From contig NZ_JAATJN010000001.1 of the NCBI RefSeq assembly GCF_011927955.1, positions 248,001 through 312,000 of the forward strand: 64,000 nt of DNA, in the 5' to 3' direction. Shown here one piece after another: positions 1 to 8,868 of this stretch. This DNA is from Brevibacterium marinum (GTDB taxonomy: Bacteria > Actinomycetota > Actinomycetes > Actinomycetales > Brevibacteriaceae). The position numbers were made by a program, and so were the translations under genes. Under the pieces are notes generated by a model. That model searched no databases. It worked only from the letters and a program-made list of their open reading frames with translations, and was not told the origin of the DNA. Position 1 is the stretch's first letter. Each line of letters begins with the position of its first letter.

Positions 1-95
1 GGAAGCAAGAGGTTCCCTGCTCACCGGCATCGCCGCTGTCTACACATTCCATTCTGACGATTCCGCGCAGAAGCGAAAGTGGCGTGAGTCAAGTT

Positions 96-115
96 ATGTC
101 CGAAATATCGGACAT
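96..115. promoter_or_regulatory. Palindromic operator-like site upstream of the cat operon
   Basis: ATGTCCGA and TCGGACAT form perfect 8-bp arms around a 4-base centre, about 120 bases before the AAA+ ATPase start. The 15-mer TCCGAAATATCGGAC recurs exactly at 36334-36348, and its arms recur at 33903-33917. An IclR- or GntR-type repressor site is an inference; no cognate regulator is evident. Confidence 0.5.
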
Positions 116-233
116 TATTTATGCCACATACTTCTCAATCGAGACGCAATCGATTCTGTAAGTAAAGGTGAAAAAGGCATAGGCTGACCACCAACAGCCC
201 CGAATCTCCGAGCATCTGAGAAGAGGAACAACG

Positions 234-1901
234 ATGTTCATCGCGCCCACTGCAGTCGTCGCAGCCACCGAGTCACAGGCCCTCGCCACGACCCGTGCCC
301 GGGCCCAGAGCTGGCGTTCGAAGGAGATCGGAATCCCCGATCGCGAGCTCACCGACCAGGCGCTCAGCGACCTCTCCGCCACCGCGGTCAACCTCGGGGA
401 ACCGTCCTTCGAACGGACCATCACAGCGATCCAGGCCAGCCGCACGGGCGAGACCCCGATCGTCCCCGACATCGTCTCCGCCTCGGAGATCATCCTCGAA
501 TTCCTCAGAGCCTCCAGGATCGACGGTTGGCTCTACGTGCGCGAATCCGACGGCTATGTCCACCCGTACCTCGTCATGAGCATCGAGTTGGAAAATGGCG
601 ACAAGACCCGCGGACCACGCGTGAAGATCACTCTCGAGGCCGACAATCCGACGGTCAAGCGTCCCTCCCGCGTGCCCAAGGTCCTCTACTTCGAGGACAC
701 GGAGATCGTCGGGAAGACACCCGAGGAGGCGCTCACCTCGGCGGGGGTCTTCCGCGAGAATCAAGCACTCAAAGACGAATACGTCGCTCGTCGCAGTGTA
801 TTCAAGGAGATCATCGATCACGGATTCGGCTCCCAGTACATCTTCACCGGACGCGCCATCCGCACCGACGATCATCGGGCATCGAACCGGCGCAGCGGAC
901 GCAAGATCGTCAACGACGTCGCCCCCGATGAGATCGCCGGCCTGCGCGGGGCGAGCGCCTCGGCGCTCTTCAATGAGGGCGAATACGGGAATATCCCCCT
1001 GCTCACAGCCGTGCGCGTCTTCGACCTCGCCGCGCAGGACTATCTCGACGTCAACACCGGAGACCTCGAGGAATACGCCTACGATCCGGGGCTGCAGGAC
1101 AAACTCGTCCTCCCCGACGAGCAGCGCGAGCTGCTGACCATCCTCACCTCGGACATCGGCGTCTTCACCGGCGACATCATCGACGGCAAGTCCGCCGGCA
1201 ACGTCATCCTCGCCAAAGGTCGGCCCGGAGTCGGCAAGACCCTGACCGCCGAGGTGTACGCCGAGGTGATCGGCAAACCGCTGTACTCGATCCACTCCGG
1301 GTCCCTGGGCATCACCCCCGAGGCCGTGCGGAAGAACCTCGAGATCATCTTCGATCGCGCCAAGCGCTGGAACGCCGTGCTCCTCCTCGACGAGGCCGAC
1401 GTCTTCGTTCTCGAACGCGGGCTCGACCTGACCCAGAACGCGATCGTCGCTGAGTTCCTGCGCACCCTCGAATACTTCGATGGGCTGCTCTTCCTCACCA
1501 CGAACCGCACCGACGGCGTCGACGAGGCGATCCTCGCCCGCTGCGCGGCAGTCATCGAATACCACGCTCCCGGCCCCGAGGACGCCCGCCAGATCTGGCA
1601 GATCATGGCCCGCGGCAATGATGTCGAGCTCGACCCCGAGCTCCTCGGTCGCCTGGTCCGTGAATTCACCGACATCACCGCCCGCGACATCAAGATGGTG
1701 CTGCGCCTGGCCCTGCGCATCGCCGCCCACCGCGGTGCGACCCTGAGCTTCGACGACTTCGTCCATGCCGCCCACTTCCGCGGCATCCATACCGCCGACG
1801 AGGCCGGCTCCGCAGCCGAGTCCGATTCCTCGGACGACGCCCGGACACCGGACAGGACCGGCACAGACCAGAGCGCGTCCAGGCAGGTTCAGCCGGCATG
1901 A
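234..1901 (+). CDS. AAA+ family ATPase, first gene of the cat operon
   Basis: This 555-residue protein has an unrecognised N-terminal half (about residues 1-300) followed by a single AAA+ module. GRPGVGKT (329-336) is the Walker A motif, VLLLDEADVF (382-391) is Walker B, and TTNR about 40 residues later is a sensor-1-like motif. The last 40 residues are acidic and disordered-looking. The stop overlaps the start of the LysR gene (ATGA), so it is co-translated with the cat regulator and catB. The family couples ATP hydrolysis to remodelling of protein complexes. A role as activator or quality-control factor for the iron dioxygenases is only suggested by context. No transmembrane segment or signal peptide is apparent. 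The ATPase assignment is firm; the role is unknown. Confidence 0.85.
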   Translation: MFIAPTAVVAATESQALATTRARAQSWRSKEIGIPDRELTDQALSDLSATAVNLGEPSFERTITAIQASRTGETPIVPDIVSASEIILEFLRASRIDGWLYVRESDGYVHPYLVMSIELENGDKTRGPRVKITLEADNPTVKRPSRVPKVLYFEDTEIVGKTPEEALTSAGVFRENQALKDEYVARRSVFKEIIDHGFGSQYIFTGRAIRTDDHRASNRRSGRKIVNDVAPDEIAGLRGASASALFNEGEYGNIPLLTAVRVFDLAAQDYLDVNTGDLEEYAYDPGLQDKLVLPDEQRELLTILTSDIGVFTGDIIDGKSAGNVILAKGRPGVGKTLTAEVYAEVIGKPLYSIHSGSLGITPEAVRKNLEIIFDRAKRWNAVLLLDEADVFVLERGLDLTQNAIVAEFLRTLEYFDGLLFLTTNRTDGVDEAILARCAAVIEYHAPGPEDARQIWQIMARGNDVELDPELLGRLVREFTDITARDIKMVLRLALRIAAHRGATLSFDDFVHAAHFRGIHTADEAGSAAESDSSDDARTPDRTGTDQSASRQVQPA

Positions 1902-2932
1902 TGCTCGAGACCCGCCAGCTGCAGTACTTCGCCACCGTTGCCGAGGAGCGTCATTTCGGCAAGGCAGCGGAGCGGCTCAATCTGGCCCAGCCCTATCTCT
2001 CGCAGCAGATCCGCAAACTCGAGCGCCAGCTGGGCACCACCCTGCTCAACCGCACCACCCGCACGGTCTCCCTCACCTCGGCGGGAAGCCACCTCCTCGA
2101 GCAGGCCCGCCGGGTCCTGGCCGAACTCGACACCTTGGGTTCCGAGGTCCAACTCATCGGCGCCGGGCTCAAGGGTCCGCTGCGTCTCGGCTTCACCGGA
2201 TCCACGACCTACGGCGTGATGCCGCAGGTCGTGCGCCGCACATCCCTGGCCGCTCCACGACTGCAGTTGGGCGTCAGCGGCGAGATGACCACGCCACGGC
2301 TCGTCTCCCAGCTGCTCGAACGCAGCATCGACATCGCGCTTCTGCGCTACAGCTCCCCCATGAAGGGCCTGAGTTACCAGGTGCTCGGAGACGAAACCTG
2401 CATCCTTGCGGTGCCGACCGGCTCTCCGCTGGACGACCTCGAGTCGATCACGGCCGCGGAGCTCGCCGACCATTCCCTGGTCGGCTACCCGGAGAACTCC
2501 GTGGTGTCGGCGACCACGACCATGTTCCTCTCCGAGCACTCGGCTTCTCCCGACTACTCGATCCGCGCCTCGGAGACTTCGACGCTCATGTCGCTGGTCG
2601 CGGCCGGCCTGGGGCCCGCCATCGTCCCCCGCACGGCCGCAGCCTTGGAGATCCCCGGAGTCCACTTCCGCGAGATCGCCGAGGCTCCCCGCACCGAACT
2701 CGCGCTCGCGTGGCGCACGAACGAAGAGACCCAGACCGTGTCCCGTATGGCCCGGATCATCGCCGAGGTGGTCTCCGACGTCATCGACGAAGCACCGTCC
2801 GAAGCGGCGACACCACCGGCCGAGCCGGCCGAACCGGCCGAACCGGCCGAACCGGCCGAGCCGGGCGAGCCGGCTGCACCATCGACCGATCCGGTGGAGA
2901 CACCCGCCGAACCGAAGGAGAGCGCATCGTGA
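1898..2932 (+). CDS. LysR-family regulator of the catechol genes (CatR-like)
   Basis: This 344-residue LysR protein has a winged HTH in residues 1-60 (LQYFATVAEERHFGKAAERL with AQPYLSQQIRKLE) and a periplasmic-binding-like effector domain to about residue 300. The last ~43 residues form a proline/glutamate/alanine tail encoded by a 9-bp tandem repeat, which is not typical of the family. The ATG overlaps the ATPase stop, and the gene's own stop overlaps the catB GTG, so it lies inside the cat operon rather than divergent from it. LysR regulators of cat operons usually respond to cis,cis-muconate; that effector is inferred here from position. Confidence 0.85.
   Translation: MMLETRQLQYFATVAEERHFGKAAERLNLAQPYLSQQIRKLERQLGTTLLNRTTRTVSLTSAGSHLLEQARRVLAELDTLGSEVQLIGAGLKGPLRLGFTGSTTYGVMPQVVRRTSLAAPRLQLGVSGEMTTPRLVSQLLERSIDIALLRYSSPMKGLSYQVLGDETCILAVPTGSPLDDLESITAAELADHSLVGYPENSVVSATTTMFLSEHSASPDYSIRASETSTLMSLVAAGLGPAIVPRTAAALEIPGVHFREIAEAPRTELALAWRTNEETQTVSRMARIIAEVVSDVIDEAPSEAATPPAEPAEPAEPAEPAEPGEPAAPSTDPVETPAEPKESAS
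2819..2872 (+). repeat. 9-bp tandem repeat encoding a Pro-Ala-Glu tail
   Basis: Six consecutive 9-bp units of the form GCCGAACCG or GCCGAGCCG encode the repeated Ala-Glu-Pro tail of the LysR regulator. The copies are nearly identical in DNA, which points to recent slippage expansion. Confidence 0.85.
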
Positions 2933-4029
2933 AGATCACCCACCTGGAGACGGTGCCCTACCGGGTCCCGATGAGGAAGCCGCTGAAGTTCGCCAGCGGC
3001 GAGGTCCACCACATCGAACACGTGCTCCTGCGCCTCCATACGGACGAGGGACTCGTCGGCAACGCGGATATCCCCCCGCGCCCCTACACCTACGGTGAGA
3101 CCGTCGAGTCGGTCGTCGCCGTCATCAACACGGTCTTCGCCGAGGCGCTCATCGGTGCCGATCCCCTCGACCGCGGAGCCGTCCACGCGAAACTGCACCG
3201 CACGATCGGCAATCAGACGGCCAAGGGCGGAGTCGACATCGCCCTCTGGGACCTCATCGGACAGGCATATTCCACTCCCGTCCACCGCCTCCTCGGCGGA
3301 TTCTCCTCCTCGATCGAGGTCTCCCACATGCTCGGGTTCTCCCCCACCCAGAAGGTCGTCGACGAGGCGCTGTCCTTCACGGAGAACTACGGGGTGCAGT
3401 CGTTCAAAATCAAGGTCGGCCGCCGCCCGGTCTCCCTCGACGTCGACCTTGTCGCCGCTCTGCGCGAGGCCCTGGGCCCCGACGCGCTCCTCTACCTCGA
3501 CGCGAACCGCGGCTGGAACGCCACCGAGGCGTCTCAGATGCTCGCGGCCACCGCCGACCTCGACCTGCGCTTCTTCGAAGAGCCCAACGACGCCGCCGAG
3601 GTGCTCACCCGCCGTGGCCTGGTGACGAACTCACCGATTCCGATCGTCGCCGACGAATCGGCCCCCAACCTCGGCGATGCCGCACGCGAGATCCATACGG
3701 GAGGAGCCAACGCCCTGTCGATCAAGACGGCGCGCACCGGATTCACGGAATCCCAGAAGATCCTGTCCTTCGCCGAGGCACTCGGCCTCGACGTGCTCAT
3801 GGGCAACCAGATCGACACCCAGCTGGGCAGCGTGGCCACTGTGACCTTCGGTGCGGCCTTCGAACACTCCTCCCGGTACCCGGCGGAGATGTCGAACTTC
3901 CTCGACATGGCCGACGACCTCATCGCATCCCCGCTGGAGATCAGGGACGGACGGATCCACGCACCGACCGTCCCCGGTGCCGGCACCGCCGTCGACGAGG
4001 ACAAACTCGCCCACTTCCGCGTCGACTGA
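2929..4029 (+). CDS. catB: Muconate cycloisomerase (enolase superfamily)
   Basis: This converts cis,cis-muconate to muconolactone in the catechol branch of the 3-oxoadipate pathway. The 366-residue length is normal for muconate-lactonising enzymes. The superfamily residues are in order: K160 and K162 in FKIK, metal ligands D191 (LDANRGW), E217 (FFEEP) and D242 (ADES), then K266 (SIKTARTG). The GTG start is chosen because it overlaps the regulator stop (GTGA) and has AAGGAG about 10 bases upstream. catA follows after 112 bases. A chloromuconate specificity cannot be excluded, but the benzoate context favours the ordinary enzyme. Confidence 0.93.
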   Translation: MKITHLETVPYRVPMRKPLKFASGEVHHIEHVLLRLHTDEGLVGNADIPPRPYTYGETVESVVAVINTVFAEALIGADPLDRGAVHAKLHRTIGNQTAKGGVDIALWDLIGQAYSTPVHRLLGGFSSSIEVSHMLGFSPTQKVVDEALSFTENYGVQSFKIKVGRRPVSLDVDLVAALREALGPDALLYLDANRGWNATEASQMLAATADLDLRFFEEPNDAAEVLTRRGLVTNSPIPIVADESAPNLGDAAREIHTGGANALSIKTARTGFTESQKILSFAEALGLDVLMGNQIDTQLGSVATVTFGAAFEHSSRYPAEMSNFLDMADDLIASPLEIRDGRIHAPTVPGAGTAVDEDKLAHFRVD

Positions 4030-4063
4030 GGTCGATCGGACACGAATCCCTCCCCTGGGACCC

Positions 4064-4095
4064 GACCACCCACAGACCTGACCACCCACAGACCG
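4064..4095 (+). repeat. 16-bp tandem duplication between catB and catA
   Basis: Two adjacent copies of GACCACCCACAGACC(T/G) lie in the catB-catA spacer. They are one of many short tandem duplications at gene junctions in this window. Confidence 0.8.
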
Positions 4096-4141
4096 GTCCA
4101 TCCGACAACCTGACGAACACCACATCAACAAAGGAGTAGAC

Positions 4142-5017
4142 ATGTCAGAGAACAATTTCCAGCAGGAAGCCACCGCCAAGGCAGCGGACTCGGGAGCAAA
4201 CGCCTCCGCCCGCTTCCGCGAACGTCAGTCGCGACTGGCCGGTGAGGGCGGCATCGTCGACCACGAGCGCGTCAGCCTTCTCCCCGGCAAGGCCATCAAG
4301 GCGCTGACCGACATCGTCGAAGAGGAGCAGGTCAGCTATGAGGAGTTCAACGCCCTCAAAGCCTGGCTGATCAAGGTCGGCGAGGACGGCGAATGGCCCT
4401 TGTTCCTCGATGTGTGGATCGAGCACGCAGTGGAAGAAGTCGCCAACCAGGACCGTGAAGGCTCGAAGGGCACCATCGAGGGACCGTACTACCTCGAAGG
4501 ATCACCCGAGGTCGAGTGGAACGGCACCATCGACATGCGCCCCGACGAGCCGGGCACCCCGTTCGTGTTCAAGGGTCAGGTCACCTCGACCAACGGTGAA
4601 CCGCTGCCGGGCGCCGAGCTCGAACTGTGGCACGCCGACAGCCTGGGCTTCTACTCGCAGTTCGCCCCCGGCCTGCCCGAGTGGAATCTGCGCGGCACCT
4701 TCATCGCCAATGAGGACGGAGAGTACGAGATCCACACGATCCGTCCCGCGCCCTACCAGATCCCCACAGACGGCGCCTGCGGTCAGCTCATCGAGGCAGC
4801 AGGGTGGCACGCCTGGCGTCCGGCTCACATGCACTTCAAGGTGCATGCCCCCGGACACAAGCTCATCACCTCGCAGCTGTACTTCCCCGGCGACCCGCAC
4901 AACGATGACGACATCGCCTCTGCGGTCAAGCCCGAGCTCCTGCTCGATCCTCAGCCCAACCCGGATGAGGAAGGCGAGATGACGACCTACAACTTCGTTC
5001 TCGACCCCGAAGGCTGA
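4142..5017 (+). CDS. catA: Catechol 1,2-dioxygenase (intradiol)
   Basis: This 291-residue non-haem Fe(III) dioxygenase cleaves catechol to cis,cis-muconate. An N-terminal helical dimerisation domain precedes the beta-sandwich catalytic domain. The Fe ligands expected in the family are visible: Y117 (GPYY), Y205 (PAPYQIP), H229 and H231 (RPAHMH). A strong AAAGGAG lies seven bases before the ATG. Its product is the CatB substrate. It ends facing benR, with a terminator-like hairpin at 5071-5105 between them. Confidence 0.96.
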   Translation: MSENNFQQEATAKAADSGANASARFRERQSRLAGEGGIVDHERVSLLPGKAIKALTDIVEEEQVSYEEFNALKAWLIKVGEDGEWPLFLDVWIEHAVEEVANQDREGSKGTIEGPYYLEGSPEVEWNGTIDMRPDEPGTPFVFKGQVTSTNGEPLPGAELELWHADSLGFYSQFAPGLPEWNLRGTFIANEDGEYEIHTIRPAPYQIPTDGACGQLIEAAGWHAWRPAHMHFKVHAPGHKLITSQLYFPGDPHNDDDIASAVKPELLLDPQPNPDEEGEMTTYNFVLDPEG

Positions 5018-5033
5018 TCTCAGCGGACAGCGC

Positions 5034-5069
5034 TGCGCCGGCAGCGCCAGTTGCGCCGGCAGCGCCAGA
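5034..5069 (+). repeat. 18-bp tandem duplication after catA
   Basis: Two adjacent copies of TGCGCCGGCAGCGCCAG(T/A) lie immediately after the catA stop. Confidence 0.8.
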
Positions 5070-5070
5070 G

Positions 5071-5105
5071 CGAGGGCGCCACGACAGACCGCCGTGGCGC
5101 CCTCG
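5071..5105. terminator. Hairpin between convergent catA and benR
   Basis: Thirteen-base perfect arms (CGAGGGCGCCACG and its complement) surround a 9-base loop between two convergent genes. There is no clear T-run, so the termination mechanism is uncertain. Confidence 0.6.
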
Positions 5106-5143
5106 CCAATTCACACAAGTGGCGCCCTCGCCCATTCACAGAG
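5094..5143 (+). repeat. 25-bp direct repeat beside the hairpin
   Basis: Two adjacent 25-base copies beginning GTGGCGCCCTCGCC differ at only a few positions. The first copy shares its start with the right arm of the hairpin, so part of the hairpin has been duplicated. Confidence 0.75.
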
Positions 5144-5155
5144 CCTGTGGCCCGA

Positions 5156-7876
5156 TCACACCGTCGGGACCTCCCCGGACAGGTGCACGGTCGCCAGCTC
5201 CGTGCGGGAGCGGATCCCGAACTTCCCGTAGATGTGGGTGAGGTGGTACTGCACGGTCTTCTCCGCGATGAAGAGCTTGCGCGAGACCTCGGCGTTGGTC
5301 ATTCCCTGCACGACGAGGTCGGCCACGGACATCTCCTGCGGGGTCAGCGGGACATAGGTGCCCGCCTCGGCGGAGGTCCCGATCGTGTTCCTGGTGCTGT
5401 CGGTCTCGGACATTCCGCGCCAGGACATTCCGGTGGCTCGCAGCTCCTGATCACAGCGTCTGACGAGGACAGTGGCGCCGACCCCTTCGTAGAACTCGCG
5501 CGCCCTCACGAGGCTCTCCACGGCCTCGCGTCGCCGATTCGCCCGGCGCAGCATCTGGCCGCGGCTGTACAGGACGCGCGCGGCAGCGGTGTCCTGCCGG
5601 CCGCGGGTGAACAGTTCGAGCGCCGTGGAGAAATGCTTCTCCGCGGCCGGGATGTCTCCCTCGCCCTGGCAGATCCTCGCCGAGGCGACGGCCGCCTGTG
5701 CGCGAACGTGATCCCTGGCGCCGACGGTGTTCGCCGCGAAGTTCGCGGCCGCCTGCTGCGCCCGCTGGGCATGGCCCAGGGTGATGAGTCCGTCGACATA
5801 TTCGGTGCACCAGGGCCAGAAGGAGGTCCTGTCACGGGTCCACGAGTCCACGTCGAGCAGCGGTCGCAGCGCCGCCACACGCCCGTCATGGTCACCGCGG
5901 ACATTCGCCGCCGTTGCCCGCACCAGTCGTGCCGGGACCTGCATGGCCAGGTAGTCGCTGAGGATGGCGCCGCTGTCGGACCGGCCCATCACCTCGTCGA
6001 TGGGGTGGCCGCGCCAGAGTCTGATCTCGGCCGTGGTCCAGTTCAGCAGAGGAGCCACGAGAGAGATGTTCGCCCTGTCGGCCTGTCGCAGACCGACCTC
6101 GGCCGTGCGCAGGCTCTCGTCCCATTCGCCGAGGAGGTACTGGACCCGGGCCAGCCAGCCGTGGGCCCACAGCGAGATCCGCAGCGATCCGCGTTCGTGT
6201 TGAGTGGGCACGGCTGCCTCGAATTCGCGGACCGCCTCCCGCAGGTCCCCGGCCAGCATCGACACCCATCCGACGCAGAGGCGGACCCGCTGGTTCTGAG
6301 CCCCGGTCAGGTGCCGGTCGGAGAGGTCCTCGAGGTCCTCCTTGGCGTCGTCGATGCGTCCCTGAGCCGCGAACCCCAGAGCCCGCATCGCATGGGATTC
6401 GACGTTCGCGGGCTCGTCGACCCCGCTCAGGGACATCGCCCGGTTCGCCCATTCGCGGACCTTCGGACCGTCCCAGCGCACCAGCGAATCGAGTGTCCGG
6501 CGCAGGGCGATCTGGGCGGCGAGCCCGTCGTCGTCGGTGGGCACCGCATCGGCTCGGGTCAGAAGGTCGTCGGCCTGTGCCGCATGGCCCCGGTGGATGG
6601 CGACATTGGCCAGGACGGTATCGCGCAGGGTCGAGGGTGCGATGTTCTTGCCGATGTCGATCCAGGGCAGGACCTCGGTGACTCGGCCGGCGCTGGCGAG
6701 TGCGTCGATGCCTGCCAGAAGTTCATTGTCACGCCCGGCGGACGGCGGCAGGACCCGTGCCGCCCCGAAGTGCAGCTGCGCGGCATCGGCCCAGCGGCCG
6801 AATCGCTCGGCAACGGCCGCTGAGCTGCTGAGACGATGCGCGAGTCCCTCGTCGGCCCCGGCGGCCGCCGCGGACAGGTGAACGAGCCGTTCGTCTTCCC
6901 GGTAGGCGGATTCGGCCGCGCGCTCATGAAACAGTCGTCTGGTCGAGGGAGTCATGGCGGCGATGATCACACGGGCGGAGGCCGTCCGACTCAGGCCCAG
7001 GGTCAGCCGTCCGGCCGAATTGCGTTCGCGGAAGACTCCGTGGGTCACACCGAGGTCGACGGCGTGGCTCGGCTCGGCCAGTCCGGCGACACTCGCCATA
7101 CGCGGCAGGTCCTGAGGACCGCCGAGGATCGCCAGCGCCGAGGCCGCATCCGAGACCTCGGAGGACCCGGTGGCCTCGATGGGGTCGAGGACCTCTCGGA
7201 CGACGCTGTCGGGCAGCGGCAGGTCGGCCGGGTCCGCCGGCCAGCGGCCCTCGGGCAGCAGCGACAGGATCTCCAGAGCCACACGCATGCGCCCCGAACT
7301 CTCTGCCACGAGCACGGAGGCTCCGTGCTCCCCGATGTCATAGACCCCGTGGGCACGCGCCAGCTCGAGGGCATCGACGCGGCCGAAGTCCGGGATCGTC
7401 ACTCGTTCACACACGGGACTGGTCGTCATCCGCAGGAAATCGGCGTCCACCTCGGCGCTCGTGTCCGGGGTGACGGCGATGAGCAGGAGGAGACGGGTCC
7501 CGCGCAGGCGATGGCCGAGCTGGCTGATGATCTGCAGGCTCTCGGGGTCGGCGAGGTGGACGTCGTCGAGGATGATGAGGCGTTTGTCCTCGGTTTCCGT
7601 CGGCATCTCCGCGAGGAGGGATTCGGCGATGTGCACGCGATCGCTGGCCTGACACGCACCGTCGGTCGGACGGTACATGGGGGTTCGGGTGCGCAGCTGC
7701 CCGAGCAGAGCATAGGGCACCTCTCGACTCCACCGAGCGCCGGCGAGGAGCTCACAGGCGCCGTCGGTCTCGTCCTGGACGGCGCGCAGCACGCTGGACT
7801 TGCCGGAGCCCGCGCCGCCCTCGAGGACGAGGACCCGACCGCCGGTGTCGTCGATCGACTCCCACAGGTCGAGCAC
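5156..7876 (-). CDS. benR: Large ATP-binding LuxR-type regulator (BenR-like)
   Basis: This 906-residue LAL/MalT-type activator has Walker A GGAGSGKS (residues 20-27) and Walker B-like RLIILDDVHLADPE. A long helical TPR-like middle region follows, then a C-terminal LuxR HTH (LTPQEMSVADLVVQGMTNAE onward). It lies directly downstream of benABCD on the same strand, the position of the LuxR-type benR of Corynebacterium glutamicum. The GTG used here is the first usable start. However, the frame stays open 69 bases further upstream, to an ATA that overlaps the benD stop, and encodes a family-like stretch ending SRRDLLPGPDQAL. The true N-terminus is therefore uncertain. Its likely job is activation of ben transcription by an aromatic effector. 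Confidence 0.85.
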   Translation of the reverse strand: MLDLWESIDDTGGRVLVLEGGAGSGKSSVLRAVQDETDGACELLAGARWSREVPYALLGQLRTRTPMYRPTDGACQASDRVHIAESLLAEMPTETEDKRLIILDDVHLADPESLQIISQLGHRLRGTRLLLLIAVTPDTSAEVDADFLRMTTSPVCERVTIPDFGRVDALELARAHGVYDIGEHGASVLVAESSGRMRVALEILSLLPEGRWPADPADLPLPDSVVREVLDPIEATGSSEVSDAASALAILGGPQDLPRMASVAGLAEPSHAVDLGVTHGVFRERNSAGRLTLGLSRTASARVIIAAMTPSTRRLFHERAAESAYREDERLVHLSAAAAGADEGLAHRLSSSAAVAERFGRWADAAQLHFGAARVLPPSAGRDNELLAGIDALASAGRVTEVLPWIDIGKNIAPSTLRDTVLANVAIHRGHAAQADDLLTRADAVPTDDDGLAAQIALRRTLDSLVRWDGPKVREWANRAMSLSGVDEPANVESHAMRALGFAAQGRIDDAKEDLEDLSDRHLTGAQNQRVRLCVGWVSMLAGDLREAVREFEAAVPTQHERGSLRISLWAHGWLARVQYLLGEWDESLRTAEVGLRQADRANISLVAPLLNWTTAEIRLWRGHPIDEVMGRSDSGAILSDYLAMQVPARLVRATAANVRGDHDGRVAALRPLLDVDSWTRDRTSFWPWCTEYVDGLITLGHAQRAQQAAANFAANTVGARDHVRAQAAVASARICQGEGDIPAAEKHFSTALELFTRGRQDTAAARVLYSRGQMLRRANRRREAVESLVRAREFYEGVGATVLVRRCDQELRATGMSWRGMSETDSTRNTIGTSAEAGTYVPLTPQEMSVADLVVQGMTNAEVSRKLFIAEKTVQYHLTHIYGKFGIRSRTELATVHLSGEVPTV

Positions 7877-7941
7877 GGCGCGCAGAGCCTGGTCCGGGCC
7901 GGGCAGCAGATCTCTCCGGCTGACAGCTGCGAGTGATTCGT

Positions 7942-8868
7942 CTATCCTTGATCACCGCCGCCGATGGGCAGAACGGAGCCGTTGACGTAGGACGCCGCGT
8001 CCGAGGCGAGGAACACGATGGGCCAGGCCTGCTCGGCCAGCGTCCCGTAGCGTTTGAACAGGCTCGATTCGGTCGTCTGTGTCACGACGTCGCGGAACCA
8101 TCCTTGTTCCTCCTCGGTCTCGGCGCCCGGTCCTCTCGGGATCCGGCGTTCCGGTGCTTCGGTGCCGCCTGGTGCAGTGGCAACGACACGCACCCCCGCC
8201 TCGGCGGCCTCCACGGCCAGGGATGCGGTCAGCGCATTGACCCCGCCCTTCGCAGCCGAGTACGGGACCCGGTTGATGCCGCGCGTCGCGATCGACGACA
8301 CGTTGACAATGGTACCTGCCCCTCGTGACTTCATCTCGGGGAGGACGGCCCGGCACATCCACATGGTCGGGAACAGGGACCGACGGATCTCGGCCTCGAT
8401 CCTGTCCGGTTCGTAGAGTTCGTAGGGCTTGGCCCAGATCGTGCCGCCGACGGCGTTGACGCAGACGTCGGGGAACCGCACCTTCTGCGCAGCCTCGGTG
8501 ACGACGTGCTCCGCACCTTCCCAGGTTTCGAGATCACCCAGAACCGTCGCCGAGGTGAGGCTGCGTCCTCGTGCATCGGCGATGGCCGTCGCCTCGGCTT
8601 CGGTCTCGGCGACGAGGTCCGAGCGGTCGGAGAGGATCAGATCCGCTCCCTGGGCGGCCGCGAGCAGGGCGGTCTCCCGGCCGATGCCCTGGGCTGCTCC
8701 GGTGATGAGGACGAGCTTGCCGGCGAGCAGCCCATGATCGATGAGCGCATCCTGCGCGGTTCGCTGCGGCTGCGGCTCGGTTCGCTGCGGCTGCTCGGCC
8801 CGCGGCTGCGGCTCGGTTCGCTGCTGTTCGGATCGCTGCGGCTCCTCGGCCCGGGTCTCAGGAGGCAT
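7942..8868 (-). CDS. benD: Benzoate cis-diol dehydrogenase (SDR family)
   Basis: This oxidises and decarboxylates the dihydrodiol of benzoate to catechol, with NAD. The SDR core shows TGAAQGIG (residues 56-63) and the catalytic set S191/S192, Y203 and K207 in YSAAK. The protein is 308 residues, longer than the usual ~260, because the first ~45 residues are an extension rich in Glu-Pro-Gln-Arg. That extension is encoded by short DNA repeats. The start overlaps the benC stop by 11 bases. A shorter native start just before residue 45 is possible, but no ribosome site is obvious there. Confidence 0.9.
   Translation of the reverse strand: MPPETRAEEPQRSEQQRTEPQPRAEQPQRTEPQPQRTAQDALIDHGLLAGKLVLITGAAQGIGRETALLAAAQGADLILSDRSDLVAETEAEATAIADARGRSLTSATVLGDLETWEGAEHVVTEAAQKVRFPDVCVNAVGGTIWAKPYELYEPDRIEAEIRRSLFPTMWMCRAVLPEMKSRGAGTIVNVSSIATRGINRVPYSAAKGGVNALTASLAVEAAEAGVRVVATAPGGTEAPERRIPRGPGAETEEEQGWFRDVVTQTTESSLFKRYGTLAEQAWPIVFLASDAASYVNGSVLPIGGGDQG
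8755..8855 (-). repeat. Degenerate repeats encoding the BenD N-terminal extension
   Basis: Units such as GGTTCGCTGCGGCTG recur several times (near 8758 and 8779, with longer related blocks near 8770 and 8806). They give the repeated Pro-Gln-Arg-Thr-Glu stretches at the start of BenD. Confidence 0.7.

Noticed and set aside
1765..2928. Upstream extension of catB in the same frame
   Set aside because: It overlaps the ATPase and the LysR gene completely. The GTG at 2929 with a ribosome site and the GTGA overlap gives the normal family length.
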